A stretch of 64,000 bases of DNA from Morella rubra (Eukaryota > Streptophyta > Magnoliopsida > Fagales > Myricaceae): positions 16,831,407 to 16,895,406 of the forward strand of contig CM025851.1 in the NCBI GenBank assembly GCA_003952965.2, given 5' to 3'. A program made the position numbers and the translations under genes. The notes under the pieces were generated by a model. The model made no database searches and had not been told where the DNA came from. It saw only the letters and a list, made by a program, of their open reading frames with translations. Positions 21,691 through 31,899 of the stretch are shown here, piece after piece (within the stretch, counting starts at the first letter, position 1; each line of letters opens with the position of its first letter).

Positions 21691-23340
21691 ATTGCATTGG
21701 TTTCACATCCACAACTTGCTTTGCTGCATCCCGGTCGTCATTGAAGCGATCGAGACTGCAGGAGAGTGCTCTGGGTGGGATAAGGATTATATTCAAAAGA
21801 AGAGATTCGTGTATCTGCACAAGTACAAAACTGAATACAAAGATTTGAGACTTTTTCCAGTGGAAATTTGGAAAGCAGTATCTCACGACTCAGGACTTCC
21901 GTAATCGATTTGACACAGTTTGGAAGGAAGACCGATGGATACTTCTTGACAAGCTCTTGGAAAAGAAAACCTTGGGTTCGACAAAGTACGATAAGCGGCT
22001 CACTAATCTCCTTTCTAGAAACCTGGATGGGTCAGAGCCGCTGTATGGAAAACTCTTGCCAAGTTCAATCCTTTTGGGGTCGAAGGAATACCAGGTGAGA
22101 CGACGGTTGGGGGGTGGGAGTCAATACAAGGAGGTCTTATGGTTGGGAGAGAGCTTTGCCATAAGGCACTTCTTTGGTAATATTGAGCCTCTCATTCCAG
22201 AGATATCTACTCTATTGTCCCTTTCCCACCCAAATATAATGGACTTTCTTTGTGGCTTTACTGATGAGGAAAAGAAAGAGTGCTTTCTGCTTATGGAACT
22301 TATGAACAAAGACCTCTCCGGCTACATCAAAGAGATTTCTGGCCCAAGGAAGCGAATCTCGTTTTCTCTTCCTGTTGCAGTTGATCTTATGCTTCAAATT
22401 GCAAGAGGAATAGAATACCTTCACTCAAAGAAAATCTACCATGGAGATTTGAATCCTTGTAACATTCTTGTCAAAGCAAGAGGCACCTCAACAGAAGGTA
22501 ACCTGCACGCAAAGGTGTCAGGGTTCGGACTATCCACAGTAAGAAATTTCAAACAAAAAAGCTCTGCAAATCAAAATGGAACCCTGCCTTTCATCTGGTA
22601 TGCCCCTGAAGTTCTGGAAGAGCAAGAACAGACAGGAAGTACTGAGAATACCAAGTATACAAAGAAATCTGATGTGTACAGTTTCGGAATGGTCTGCTTT
22701 GAGCTTTTAACTGGGAAAGTTCCCTTCGAGGATAGCCATCTTCATGGAGACAAAATGAGTTGGAATATTAGGGCAGGGGAGAGACCGCTTTTCCCATTCC
22801 ATTCGCCGAAATACCCGACCAGTTTGATAAAGAGATGTTGGCATATTGACCCAAACCAACGGCTAAGCTTCTTATCTATCTGCAGGATTCTTCGATTCAT
22901 AAAACGGCTTCTTGCATTGAATCCTGATTATAATAGCCAGCCGGACCCACCAATGCCACTCGTAGATTACTGTGACATCGAGTCGGGGCTTTTGAGGAAG
23001 CTTCCTTATATGGGGAGCTCTGGTCCATCGCCTATTTCCCAAATTCCATTTTAGATGTTTGTTTATAGAATTGAGGAGAAAGAGAACAAATGCTGGCGTA
23101 AAAGACAATTCGGAATCAGAAAGTGATGGAGCTTCAGCTTGTGGGGATGAAACTATGCTCACAATGGATGATCCAGTCTTATTGTCAGCGAACAAAAGGA
23201 AGTCTTTAGCTTCACCTGATGGTCTGAATAAGAAAACCCCGTTGTTAAAGATCTCTTCAGATATGAAAGCAAACGGACAAAAAGGTACTTTCCATGAATC
23301 GCTGTTTTCTCTGGAGCAGGTTAGAATATCAGTTAACTAA
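20989..23340 (+). pseudogene. Plant MLKL-type (DUF1221 plus pseudokinase) locus, frameshifted
   Basis: Plant MLKL-like proteins have an N-terminal four-helix DUF1221/HeLo domain and a C-terminal pseudokinase, and act in immunity and cell death at membranes. Here the N-terminal block starts with MEQFRHIGEVLGSLKALM at 20989 and is repeated in tandem from 21383, 394 bp later. Both copies share an extra base that leads to a stop after YESVARGD. Copy 2 continues through WKVLEQPLRELHKIF, changes frame near 21700 and again near 21856, then stays open to 23054. That long frame holds the kinase fold. The Gly loop is LGGGSQ, the VAIK lysine is replaced (FAIR), HRD is YHGDLNPCN, and DFG is SGFG, followed by WYAPEVL and DVYSFG. 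These losses are normal for this pseudokinase family. A stop follows SQIPF, where homologues read on, and the usual tail (DNSESESDGASACGDE, then LASPDGLNKK) follows in another frame to 23340. Either a pseudogene or a gene hit by assembly indels. Confidence 0.82.
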
Positions 23341-24455
23341 CGTTAAGAGGTAAATGCCTAAGATCATAGAAGGAATTTCAAATTCACGATCTTTCAATAT
23401 TTACTTCCTCACAAAATGAACACATGAAGCAGTGACTACAGAGAACATTATGCCTGCTAACGATTTTCAATACCATATCCTCTTAGTCTGGTCTGCAGCA
23501 GTTGAATAAGAAAATACCCTGTAAACTTGTTCCATAACATCATATCAGATGCAAGCTGTGGGAAACTAGAATTCTTTGCCAATCTGGTATGGTCGTTTGG
23601 GGGGAAAAAGTTCAAGTAGCATTAGCTTGTACTGGCCTCTAAAACCCCCTTGAAATATATTGAGTAGGTTTTCTTTAGGCAAGATAAGGCGAAGACAAAA
23701 CACTGTAATCCTGGTCCTTATAGTCTTTTAGAATGCAGCATAAAATTGCAATGCTTTCCGGTGCAGAAGTCGATTCCACTTTCAATCAAAGAAATAATTT
23801 TCTGACATGTTCTCCTACCATCTTACAAGTTTTGGTATTTGGTATCCTTATCTTTCAAATGGTGAACATGCACGAGACTTTCCCCAGAAAATGAAAAAAA
23901 AAAGGCACAAAATGCAACTGAATTAAATAGATTTTTGTATTCTGCATATAATACTAATCTTAAAGTATCACTTAAATCACAAGTGTATCTGGCTGTTCAA
24001 ATTTAGTTTGATGATCAAACTACTTTGCTCAACCGTAGTCTTTGCAGATTTCTCTCTGACACTGACTCTGAGTAATCAAATTAGAGTACCTTATACATTC
24101 TTATAAAGTCGTTTACATGCATCAGCGGTAGCATAGTCTAGTGCTGAAGAAATTTTCTTCATAAGATTGTGAAATTCCCTGTGTATTTGGATGCAAAGGA
24201 ACAGTAAAAGGACGATAAGTAAGACCTCCACAAATAGCCTCTTGTGGGCGTCGCATGAGAATGAGTTCAGAAGGCCAGCTAACGTTTACGAGTCCAAGAA
24301 TAAATAGATCACTATCGGGTCCTTCGTCAGATTCCGAGCTCCCCTAGACTTGGATTGGTAGCTAACGAAGTTGAATGCCCGGGCGGGTGGCGTGTGTGCT
24401 CCTCTTGGTCTTCTCGAATGATTGGCCAGGCTGCGCGTGTGGGCCTACGCGCACG
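23341..24455. other. Downstream and intergenic region, no gene seen
   Basis: Contains no frame with a recognisable domain; the first part may be 3' UTR of the MLKL-like locus. Confidence 0.4.
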
Positions 24456-24779
24456 TGCCACTCCATTTTCCCATCTGGCTGACTCCTTGCCTCCAGCAGC
24501 TGGTCCTACCACCTTCTTCCGCCATCGACTTTCCTTTTTTGCTAGTCTTTTCAGCTTGCTGCCTTTCGTGGTCTTTCCACCCTTTATGGGTCTCTTCCTA
24601 TCCTTTTCGACTTGCATGCGCCACTCCATTTTCCCATCTGGCTGACTCCTCGCCTCCAGCAGCTGGTCCTACCACCTTCTTCCGCCATCGACTTTCCTTT
24701 TTTGCTAATCTTTTCAGCTTGCTGCCTTTCGTGGTCTTTCCACCCTTTATGGGTCTCTTCCTATCCTTTTCGACTTGGG
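24456..24779. repeat. 162-bp tandem duplication
   Basis: The block beginning GCCACTCCATTTTCCCATCTGG at 24457 recurs at 24619 with about two substitutions. Open frames on both strands (24422-24913 plus, 24327-24629 minus) owe their length to this pyrimidine-rich repeat and show no known domain. Confidence 0.88.
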
Positions 24780-25909
24780 TTTGTGAAGCTGTTAGGCCTT
24801 TTTACTCGTTGACCTGTCGTCTCTTTAGAAGGTCTGACATGCCCTTTAGAGCATGTACTCGAGATTTCCAAACCTCCTTGATGATCTTAATGAAAGCTAG
24901 CTATTTTGACTAAAAAAAAAAAACAAGAACGGTCAGAAAAGATTCATGTAGCCGACCCGAGCAAAGGAGATGAAGGCATTGTCCATTAGATTGTCGCTAG
25001 CTACAGCATCTTGATTGGATGTGTTTGTGACCAGCACAACATCTATAAAGAAAATTCTTGCCTCGTTATTTTTTCGAGTCCCAACGCCAGAGAGAGGAAG
25101 AGAGAACGAAAACCTTAGAGGCAAGAAAAGAGGAACTCAATTTATTCCAGCCAGAGGCCAAACAGGTCCCAAGCCAAACACTTCAATGTTCTTAATACCG
25201 AAATGCTGCAAGTAAGTCTGAGTGAACATTGATAGCATCAATTCATGCATGGATCCAACTTCAGCCAACTTGTAAACTTGTCTAAATGAGGTCTGTTGAA
25301 AATGAGAGGAGTCTTCCACTGAAGAGTGGTGTTATCTTAGTTTCAGTTTAACTTTCATTTTTTTACAGGCAGTGCAGCTCAAACCCCAGGTTTTACACCA
25401 TTTATTTTTATGTCTTGTCAGCTCCTACCCATTTCTGATTCCAAAAGAAAGATTTGAACATGGAGTGGAGTAGTCGTGAAATAAAGCCTTGCATGTTTTA
25501 AAAAAAAAAACCATTCAGGCTTTTCGACACCCATGATTAAAACAACACAACAACTGATCACTAATAGTCCATTGGTGACAAGTAGTTTTTCTATTCAACA
25601 ACTAGGATGAACTCCTTGAAATGAAAATAAGAGGAAAAATACTGAACCCTGAAACGCAGAATTAAGATCATAGAAGCGAGGAGGAATAGAGAATTGTGGA
25701 TATATTATTGCTTGTTCACACTAGCCAGAACATGGAGGAAGATACAAGCTGGGAGAAATCTCTTCTACTGAAATGCAGTAAAAACTAATTTGGCGAGATG
25801 CTTAAAAGGAAAACTTCATGATCCAAAATCGTCTACTCCTGCAATTAATATCACTGCTACAATAGATGAACCCTAGCTTCGATATTCAGCGGTGCTCCCA
25901 ATCCATATC
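24780..25909. other. Intergenic, nothing recognised
   Basis: No domain-bearing frame or terminal repeats seen. Confidence 0.4.
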
Positions 25910-26113
25910 TGTTGAAAATGTAAAGTCCCACATTGCTAAAGCAATGTGGGCGATTGAAACCAATGGCTTATAAATAAAGCCTCAATGTAACCTTTTGAAT
26001 ATAAGTGAGAAAACAGAATGCCCAGTTGGGCCTTCCAATAGTGGATGTAGGTCAATGACCGAACCACTTAAAATCTTGTCTCACTTATCAGTTTAAATTT
26101 TTTATTTCTTACA
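25910..26113 (+). repeat. Short LTR of a copia- or TRIM-like element
   Basis: Starts TGTTGAAAATGTAAAGTCCC and ends TTCTTACA, followed by TGGT, the first bases expected of a tRNA-Met primer site. The GTCCCACATTG word, the TATA-like TTATAAATAA at 25970 and the GGATGTAGGTC...GACCGAACCAC block recur in short plant copia LTRs. A perfect 10-bp palindromic arm pair (CCCACATTGC / GCAATGTGGG) lies at 25926-25949. No second LTR was found, so it is a solo or 5' relic. Confidence 0.45.
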
Positions 26114-26631
26114 TGGTCACCGCGTCCACTTGGCATTTTGAAGGGATATGTCTCATCCCTATACCAAGATAAGAATTGCAATATCTTGGTATTTAAACAT
26201 TATCATCCAGTCTTAAAGTCAGCTGAAACAGAATCTAACGTCTATTTTGAGTTTAATTATGGCTTCCATCATTCCATGCACCCCACAGTAAGTCTAAATT
26301 TTAAAATTCATGTATACATTAAGAGTTAAGTTTGCTCTAAGAAACACGTAAGAAGAAATAATTTTGAAATAAAACTATGGCTTCCCCAAAAACATGCAAC
26401 TACAAAAACAATTTTGTGTTAAAACAAATACTTCCCTCAAAAAGAAGAATGCCAAGACCATAGATAACTTGATCAGGATGATCAACTTCCATCTTCAATT
26501 TTTTGGTTTAGTTGTTGTTTCTATTCTTGTTTTGGGGTTTGTTACCGGTGGAGATCAAGTGGCTGTGCTTTGGCTGGTGTCTCTGAGTGTGGATCCACGT
26601 GCCTCACTTGCCACTTGGTGCATGTAGATCT
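26114..26631. other. Region between the short LTR and Copia-A, no gene
   Basis: The G/T-rich part at 26505-26625 resembles retrotransposon leader DNA but has no diagnostic motif. Confidence 0.3.
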
Positions 26632-27711
26632 TGTAGATGTATGCCCTCAAAACCAAACTTTTTGAATAATTATGAGATAATTATTGTTATTAATTGATCA
26701 CTTGTATATTATTTTGGGCACATACAATGACATTAGATGTCATATTGTTGAGTAACATTGTAGAAAAGTCAGGCCAATGATTAATGAATCGGAGGCGGGG
26801 AGTATGATTTTTCGGATCCTTGTTGACTCACTTTGTTCTAGATCAAGATACATGAAAATGTACAAATAGTCTACACTTGTTGTGCCTCTATAAGATAGAA
26901 TGATGGACTTTGTCATTGAGGTGGTGACCTTAAACAGACGAGTGAGTGCAATGTAAGAGTACATGCACAGAACGAGATCAAATATGAATACCTTCTGGAA
27001 ATGATCACTGATGTAGAGAATGATATTCAGCACAATTAGCTTTTGTTTTCCTTAGACCTGAGAGAGTTATGTAGATTTGCTTGTTGTGTGCTTGTTTTTT
27101 GACTGAGTCATTTGGTGATGATCTTTGGAGATCAAATATTCCAGATAATGTTGAGCCTTGTGCATAGTAAGTGAATTTGTATAATTGCTCAATATAGAAT
27201 CCACCAGTCTCCTGAAGAGATAGTATATTCATTATATCTGTAGATTGTTTGGACTCAAATAAAAATACTATGCAGCGAGATTTTGTGAAAAGTGTTTTTC
27301 ATGGTTTTTACTTATATAATATATGTTAAATAATTATTTGCGAAAATTATTTTTTGGAAACTTTTTGGGAGTCCAACTAGATACAACTGAGAATTAAGAA
27401 TTATATGAGCTAGGGACTTTAATCATGATATTATTCGGTCCTATTAGCTCATGTGGAATATAGTATGGTGGAAGGATAAATAAACATATAATTGTTAGCA
27501 AAAGGTATTTCACAAAAACAATCTCATTATCTCGAGGGGTCAATTGTGATATGTTAATGGACATGATCACAATTTGTAGAAGCCCATAAATTCGGATTAC
27601 AGAATATAAAGGAGATTAATGAAAAAAAAAATTCCATGATGATCCTACAGCCAAGATTTGAGATTCCTAAAGATCCCACGCATAAGCACTGTTGAGTTAT
27701 GGGCAAGCCAT

Positions 27712-27719
27712 TATAAAAG
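27712..27719 (+). promoter_or_regulatory. TATA box of Copia-A 5' LTR
   Basis: TATAAAAG in a GC-balanced context (GCCATTATAAAAGGCTC), conserved at 37622 in the 3' LTR and at 40561 in the duplicated copy. Likely start of transcription about 30 bp downstream. Confidence 0.6.
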
Positions 27720-27848
27720 GCTCAGAAATTCATTTGAGAGTAAAAATTCATTTTTTAAGTTGAGACTCTCTCTCTCAAAAAACTGTGTGCGTGGATCTAA
27801 TGGAGGCAGAATGCTTGGGCTGCTTTTTGATTCAAAGATCATTTCCGT

Positions 27849-28247
27849 TAGGGCTACACAACCGAAAATCTGGTCCGATTTTTAGACCGGAATCCGGTCG
27901 GACCAGATTTTCGGTTGTGCTTATATGAAAGGACCGGACTGGACCACTTATAAGTGGTCCGATCTGATTCAATGCGGTCCGGAGTGGTCCAGACCGGTTT
28001 CATTTTTTATTTTTTATTTTTTTATTTTTTTAATTTTTTTTAATTTTTTTAGGTTAATTTCGAAGGGGGAAGGATATGTAAAAACTTAGAGTTTTAGTTT
28101 AGGTTAAAACTAAACTTTTTAAGTTTGTAATTTGCATTAAAAAAATAAATTTTTTTTTTAAATTTATATTAATAAATCTGGTCCGGTCCGGACCTGACCG
28201 GACCGCAAATCTGGTCCGGTTTTGCGGTTCGATTTTGTTCAGCCCTA
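27849..28247. mobile_element. hAT-type MITE in the Copia-A 5' LTR
   Basis: Ends are TAGGGCTACACAACCGAAAAT and, read on the other strand, TAGGGCTGAACAAAATCGAA. Subterminal GGTCCGGTCCGG-type words fill both sides of an AT-rich middle. The 3' LTR has no such insert, showing the empty site. Flanking octamers ATTTCCGT and ATTTTCGC agree at six of eight positions, as expected of an old 8-bp hAT duplication. The ends resemble those of the 4.8-kb hAT element at 42865-47696. Confidence 0.8.
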
Positions 28248-28273
28248 ATTTTCGCTGCATTTCGCTCTTTCAG

Positions 28274-28285
28274 TGATATCAGAGC
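28274..28285 (+). other. Primer binding site of Copia-A
   Basis: TGATATCAGAGC, one mismatch from the initiator tRNA-Met complement TGGTATCAGAGC, starting two bases after the 5' LTR ends. Confidence 0.8.
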
Positions 28286-31080
28286 ACAGGTTTGTGAAAT
28301 CTCACAGCTCAAGATTAGTATTTCTTTCTCTAACTCGCGCATGCAAGATCGTGGTTGTCACGATTCATTGAAAAACGTGCATGATTTTCTCTTGTTGAAA
28401 AGTGCGTGTGGGATCCACCATGAGATAGTTTGATTATGTGAATTTTGTTTTTAAAAAGGAAGAAAGGGTTTTTGTACGAAAAACCCATGCCCGTGGGTTG
28501 TTTTTGTGATTTGATGAAATCTGTTGAGTCTTTTCTTTTGCGATTTGATGAGATCTGTTGAATTTGGTGAAGATCTTGTTTTCTTTTATGATTTCCTTGA
28601 GAAAGATTCAATTTGGGTTGTTTTTTGGTTGAAAATTTTTGGTTTCCTAATGGTATAAATCACAAGGAGAGAGAGAGAGAATTTTTCTCCGTAATTCGGC
28701 CACCACCAACTGCCGGTGGTAGCTCAGCTGGTCGGGGACCATGGTTGGTGTGTTAGGGACCCCGATCTAGGCTACCTTAACAACGCCAACTCCTGCCAAG
28801 TGATTCGAACGCGATCACCCCAATAAATCCTCCTAAACCGTTCTTGGCAACACACGAGCTGAAATTTAGTATCTAAAATAAGAATTGGAGAACACTCAAG
28901 ATATTATTATGAAGAACGAAGAACGTGGTTAAGGGTTAATTAGCCCAAGAACGGGTACCTAAACTAGGTTATTAGCCTAGAATGAATCCTAAATGACAAG
29001 GTTATTAGCCTTGACACCGACTTAGCATATACGTGCCTATGCTTGGCCAAAACACTTTCCAAAAGCACTCAGGCTCTCCAAGACTCTACTATTCTGAATG
29101 ATCAACTCTAATGCACCTAAGGATGTTTATATAGACATCCTTAGGTGCTTACAAACCCTAATGGAATCAAATCAAAATCAAAACTAAATCAAATCACCGA
29201 TCTTTAGGAATCAATCCCTTCAATCAAGGAGATTTGATATTACATGCCTCAAACTCAAAGGAAAGAAATCTTCTAGAGTTTAGGAAAGGATTTCTAAATC
29301 TAGAAGATATGATCTATTCAATCTCAACAAGAAAAGAAACTAATCCCTAAGATACCTCCATGAATGCCTGGATCTTGCCGTCGTTCGCCGCTGCTTGCAC
29401 CTCCATGGGTGGTGGTGCTCCTTTGACTCCCTGGCCCTTCCTTTTCCATTCCCCACCTAGCACCGGTAGGGGTGGTGGTTCTCCGCCACTAGTGGTGGCT
29501 GGTGGTGGTGGCCATCTTGTGTCATGGCACTCCTTTGTTTGCTGGCCCGTTGCTCCTGCTTAGCTTGGTTGGTGGCCAAGGACTTGCTGTGGCACCGTGT
29601 CATGGCAAGGCCATGAGCTGTCATGGCATGTCTATGGCAGGCTAGCTGACATGCCAGGCATGGGCATTGCTAGGGCTCCATGCCTTGTCAGGGGTACTGG
29701 GGCGCTGAGCTTGTGCGCGCGCACGTTGATGCCATGGCATGGCTATGGTGCTCTTGCCGCGCGCGTTGTGGGCATGTCAAGGGCACCCATGGGTGCCACT
29801 AACGCCTCATCTCGGCACCTATCCTCCCACGCATGGCTATCATGGCCCATGTCATCACTGAGGACCTTTTCATGGTGGTCCCAGTGGCCACAACAGCGGC
29901 ACCGCATGGCCTACCGACCAGTGGTGGCTGCTGCCATTTCGGGGTACACGAGTGCACCGTCTCCCATAGCCACCTTAGGCCATGAGGTGGCCGGCTAAGC
30001 GTTGGCCGGCGTCTCATCGGCCTGAGCGTGGCAGGGCATGGCTAATGGTTGTTAGGCACCCGCCAACTAGCCTTGGGGCCAAACGACGCCCAGGGCATGA
30101 GATGCCCTGGGTTGCCCGTTTAGGCCTCCAAGGCCCAGTGACCCAGCCCAATTCTTGGGCTTGGGAATCAGCACATGGGCTGGGCCCTAATGGGCCAGCC
30201 CATGGTTGGATGAGATCTTGGCCATGGCAACCCGTGCGAGCTAGGGCCACGGGTTGAACTTGGGTTTGACCCGGACCACCTGATACGGTCTAGGTTAGAC
30301 CCGGACCATGACCAAGATCCGATCCAGGTATGACCCAGACCATAATCCACCACCGGCTGGGTTGGACTCGGACTGGTGGGTCAACGGGTCAGCCTGGTTT
30401 GACCGGTTGACCGTTGACCAACCTTGTTTGACCGGATTTAAAAAAAATAAATAAATAAAAACTTTTTTTTTTACAAATTTAATATAAGTGTTAAATGAGA
30501 TTATTTTACAAGAAAATTAAATCTCATGGCCTTCCATTATTGGTATTGAGAATTTTATTTGATTGATGTTGGTTAAAACTAAAATAGTCACAGCCAATTG
30601 TTGATTTTATAATTTGTCTCGTATACTTCTTATGAAGATAAGTGAGTGTGTATGAGTGGTGGGGGTGTTGACTAAAATAGCAATGCCGACCCATTACAAA
30701 ATTACATGGCATTTAGACGATGGTTGCACTTAACCAGATAAACATGTCCACTAAAATAGTGAAGACTATGTTTATATTGGTGGCCAAAAGAAATATTGAA
30801 AATCATGAAATTTGTATATGTGTGATATGCAACATATGATGTGATCATGATAAGTAGATTCTACTTGCTTTTATAAGTTGTGTCATGATTACTAAAATAG
30901 GATTGTGTGCACATAAGTTGAAAGTTCTTGATACCCACTGTAAACACTGAATATAAATGTTGTATTTTGTTTTTTCTTTGGTTGCTGTGATTCAATGGGA
31001 AGTACTATTATCTATTAAAATCTCTATGCTAATGGATTGCTAATATACTTGTGAATTTTCTTTCTTATTTTTGCAGATTC
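28286..31080 (+). other. Copia-A leader with GC-rich block, no gene
   Basis: A 2.8-kb untranslated stretch between primer site and gag. The part 28757-29360 looks foreign (it begins TGTTAGGGACCCCG inside a run of GGTGG words and is AT-richer than its flanks). 29361-30440 is GC-rich with repeated GGTGG, ATGGC and GGTTGACC words; its open frames have no known domain. A GA repeat lies at 28668-28680. Confidence 0.5.
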
Positions 31081-31872
31081 ATGATGCCGAACCATTATCT
31101 AGAATCCTAGATGATAACAAACTCACTAGGGCCGAAACTTCCTTGATTGGAAGAGGAATCTTATGATAGTACTCACAATGGATAAAATTGCTCATGTCCT
31201 CAAGGAGGAGACTCCTCAGCTTGCCTTAGCCGATGCTACTCAGAACAAAGAGTTGTTTTGAAAAGTGGCATGAGGTGGATGAATTAGCTCACTGTTATAT
31301 GTTGGCGTCTATGTCCAACCTACTGCAAAAACAATGTGAGGGCATAGCAACAGCTAAAGAGATACTTGTATATCTCTAGGAGCTATTTGGAGAGCAAAGT
31401 CGTCTGCACGCCAACAAGTTATGAAGTTGCTGATGACCACCAAAATGGTGGAAGGTGCTCAAGTTTGAGAACATGTCCTGAGATGATATATTTCATCAAA
31501 GAAATGGAGACATTGGGTGCAAAAATTGATGGTGAGACCAAGGTTGGAGCAATATTGACATCTTTGCCTGAGTCGTTCAACCAGTTCGTATTAAATTATA
31601 ATATGAACAAGATGCTTGTGACTTTGTCTAAGCTGCTTAATATGTTGCAAGCAGCTGAAGAGCTTATCAAGAAGGAGAAAGGTTCTCTAATGATAATGGA
31701 CAAGTCAAAAAGCAGCTCTCCCTCAAGAATCAAACCCAAAGGCAAGAAATTTAAGAAAAAGAAAAGGTCTTGGCCTAGCTCAAAGGCAAAGAAGGAGGAC
31801 AAGAGCGAGCAGATAAGAAGGCAAAGGGAAATTGTTTCCACTACGGCAAACTAGGTCATTGGAAAAGGAATT
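31081..31872 (+). pseudogene. Copia-A gag, degenerate
   Basis: The frame begins around ILDDNKLT (31100) and shows typical copia gag words across several frames: MDKIAHVL, LAHCYMLASM, then SLPESFNQFVLNYNMNK and AAEELIKKEKGS. A Lys-rich stretch precedes the zinc knuckle at about 31828-31872, which reads CFHYGKLGHWKRNC: the second Cys is replaced by Tyr. At least four stops or frame changes break the gene. Confidence 0.75.
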
Positions 31873-31899
31873 GTCAGTGTATCTTGCTTCTTTGAAGCA

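Larger units (their letters stand above)
26632..28272 (+). repeat. 5' LTR of Copia-A
   Basis: Begins TGTAGATGTATGCCC and ends CGCTCTTTCA just before the primer site. It matches the 3' LTR apart from point changes, a missing T in the first four bases and a 399-bp hAT MITE at 27849-28247. Confidence 0.9.

Noticed and set aside
21957..23054. Independent 365-codon kinase gene starting at 21957
   Set aside because: The first codon is TTG inside a longer homologous region; the frame is the C-terminal part of the MLKL-like locus, not a separate gene.
24327..24913. Long open frames on both strands (163 and 100 codons)
   Set aside because: They run across a 162-bp tandem duplication of pyrimidine-rich DNA, have no recognisable domain, and oppose each other.
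28727..28830. A third tRNA-like unit (TAGCTCAGCTGGT)
   Set aside because: The A-box-like word has no B box at the right distance.
29360..30257. Several overlapping frames in the GC-rich Copia-A leader
   Set aside because: Open on both strands because GC-rich DNA has few stops; no domain.
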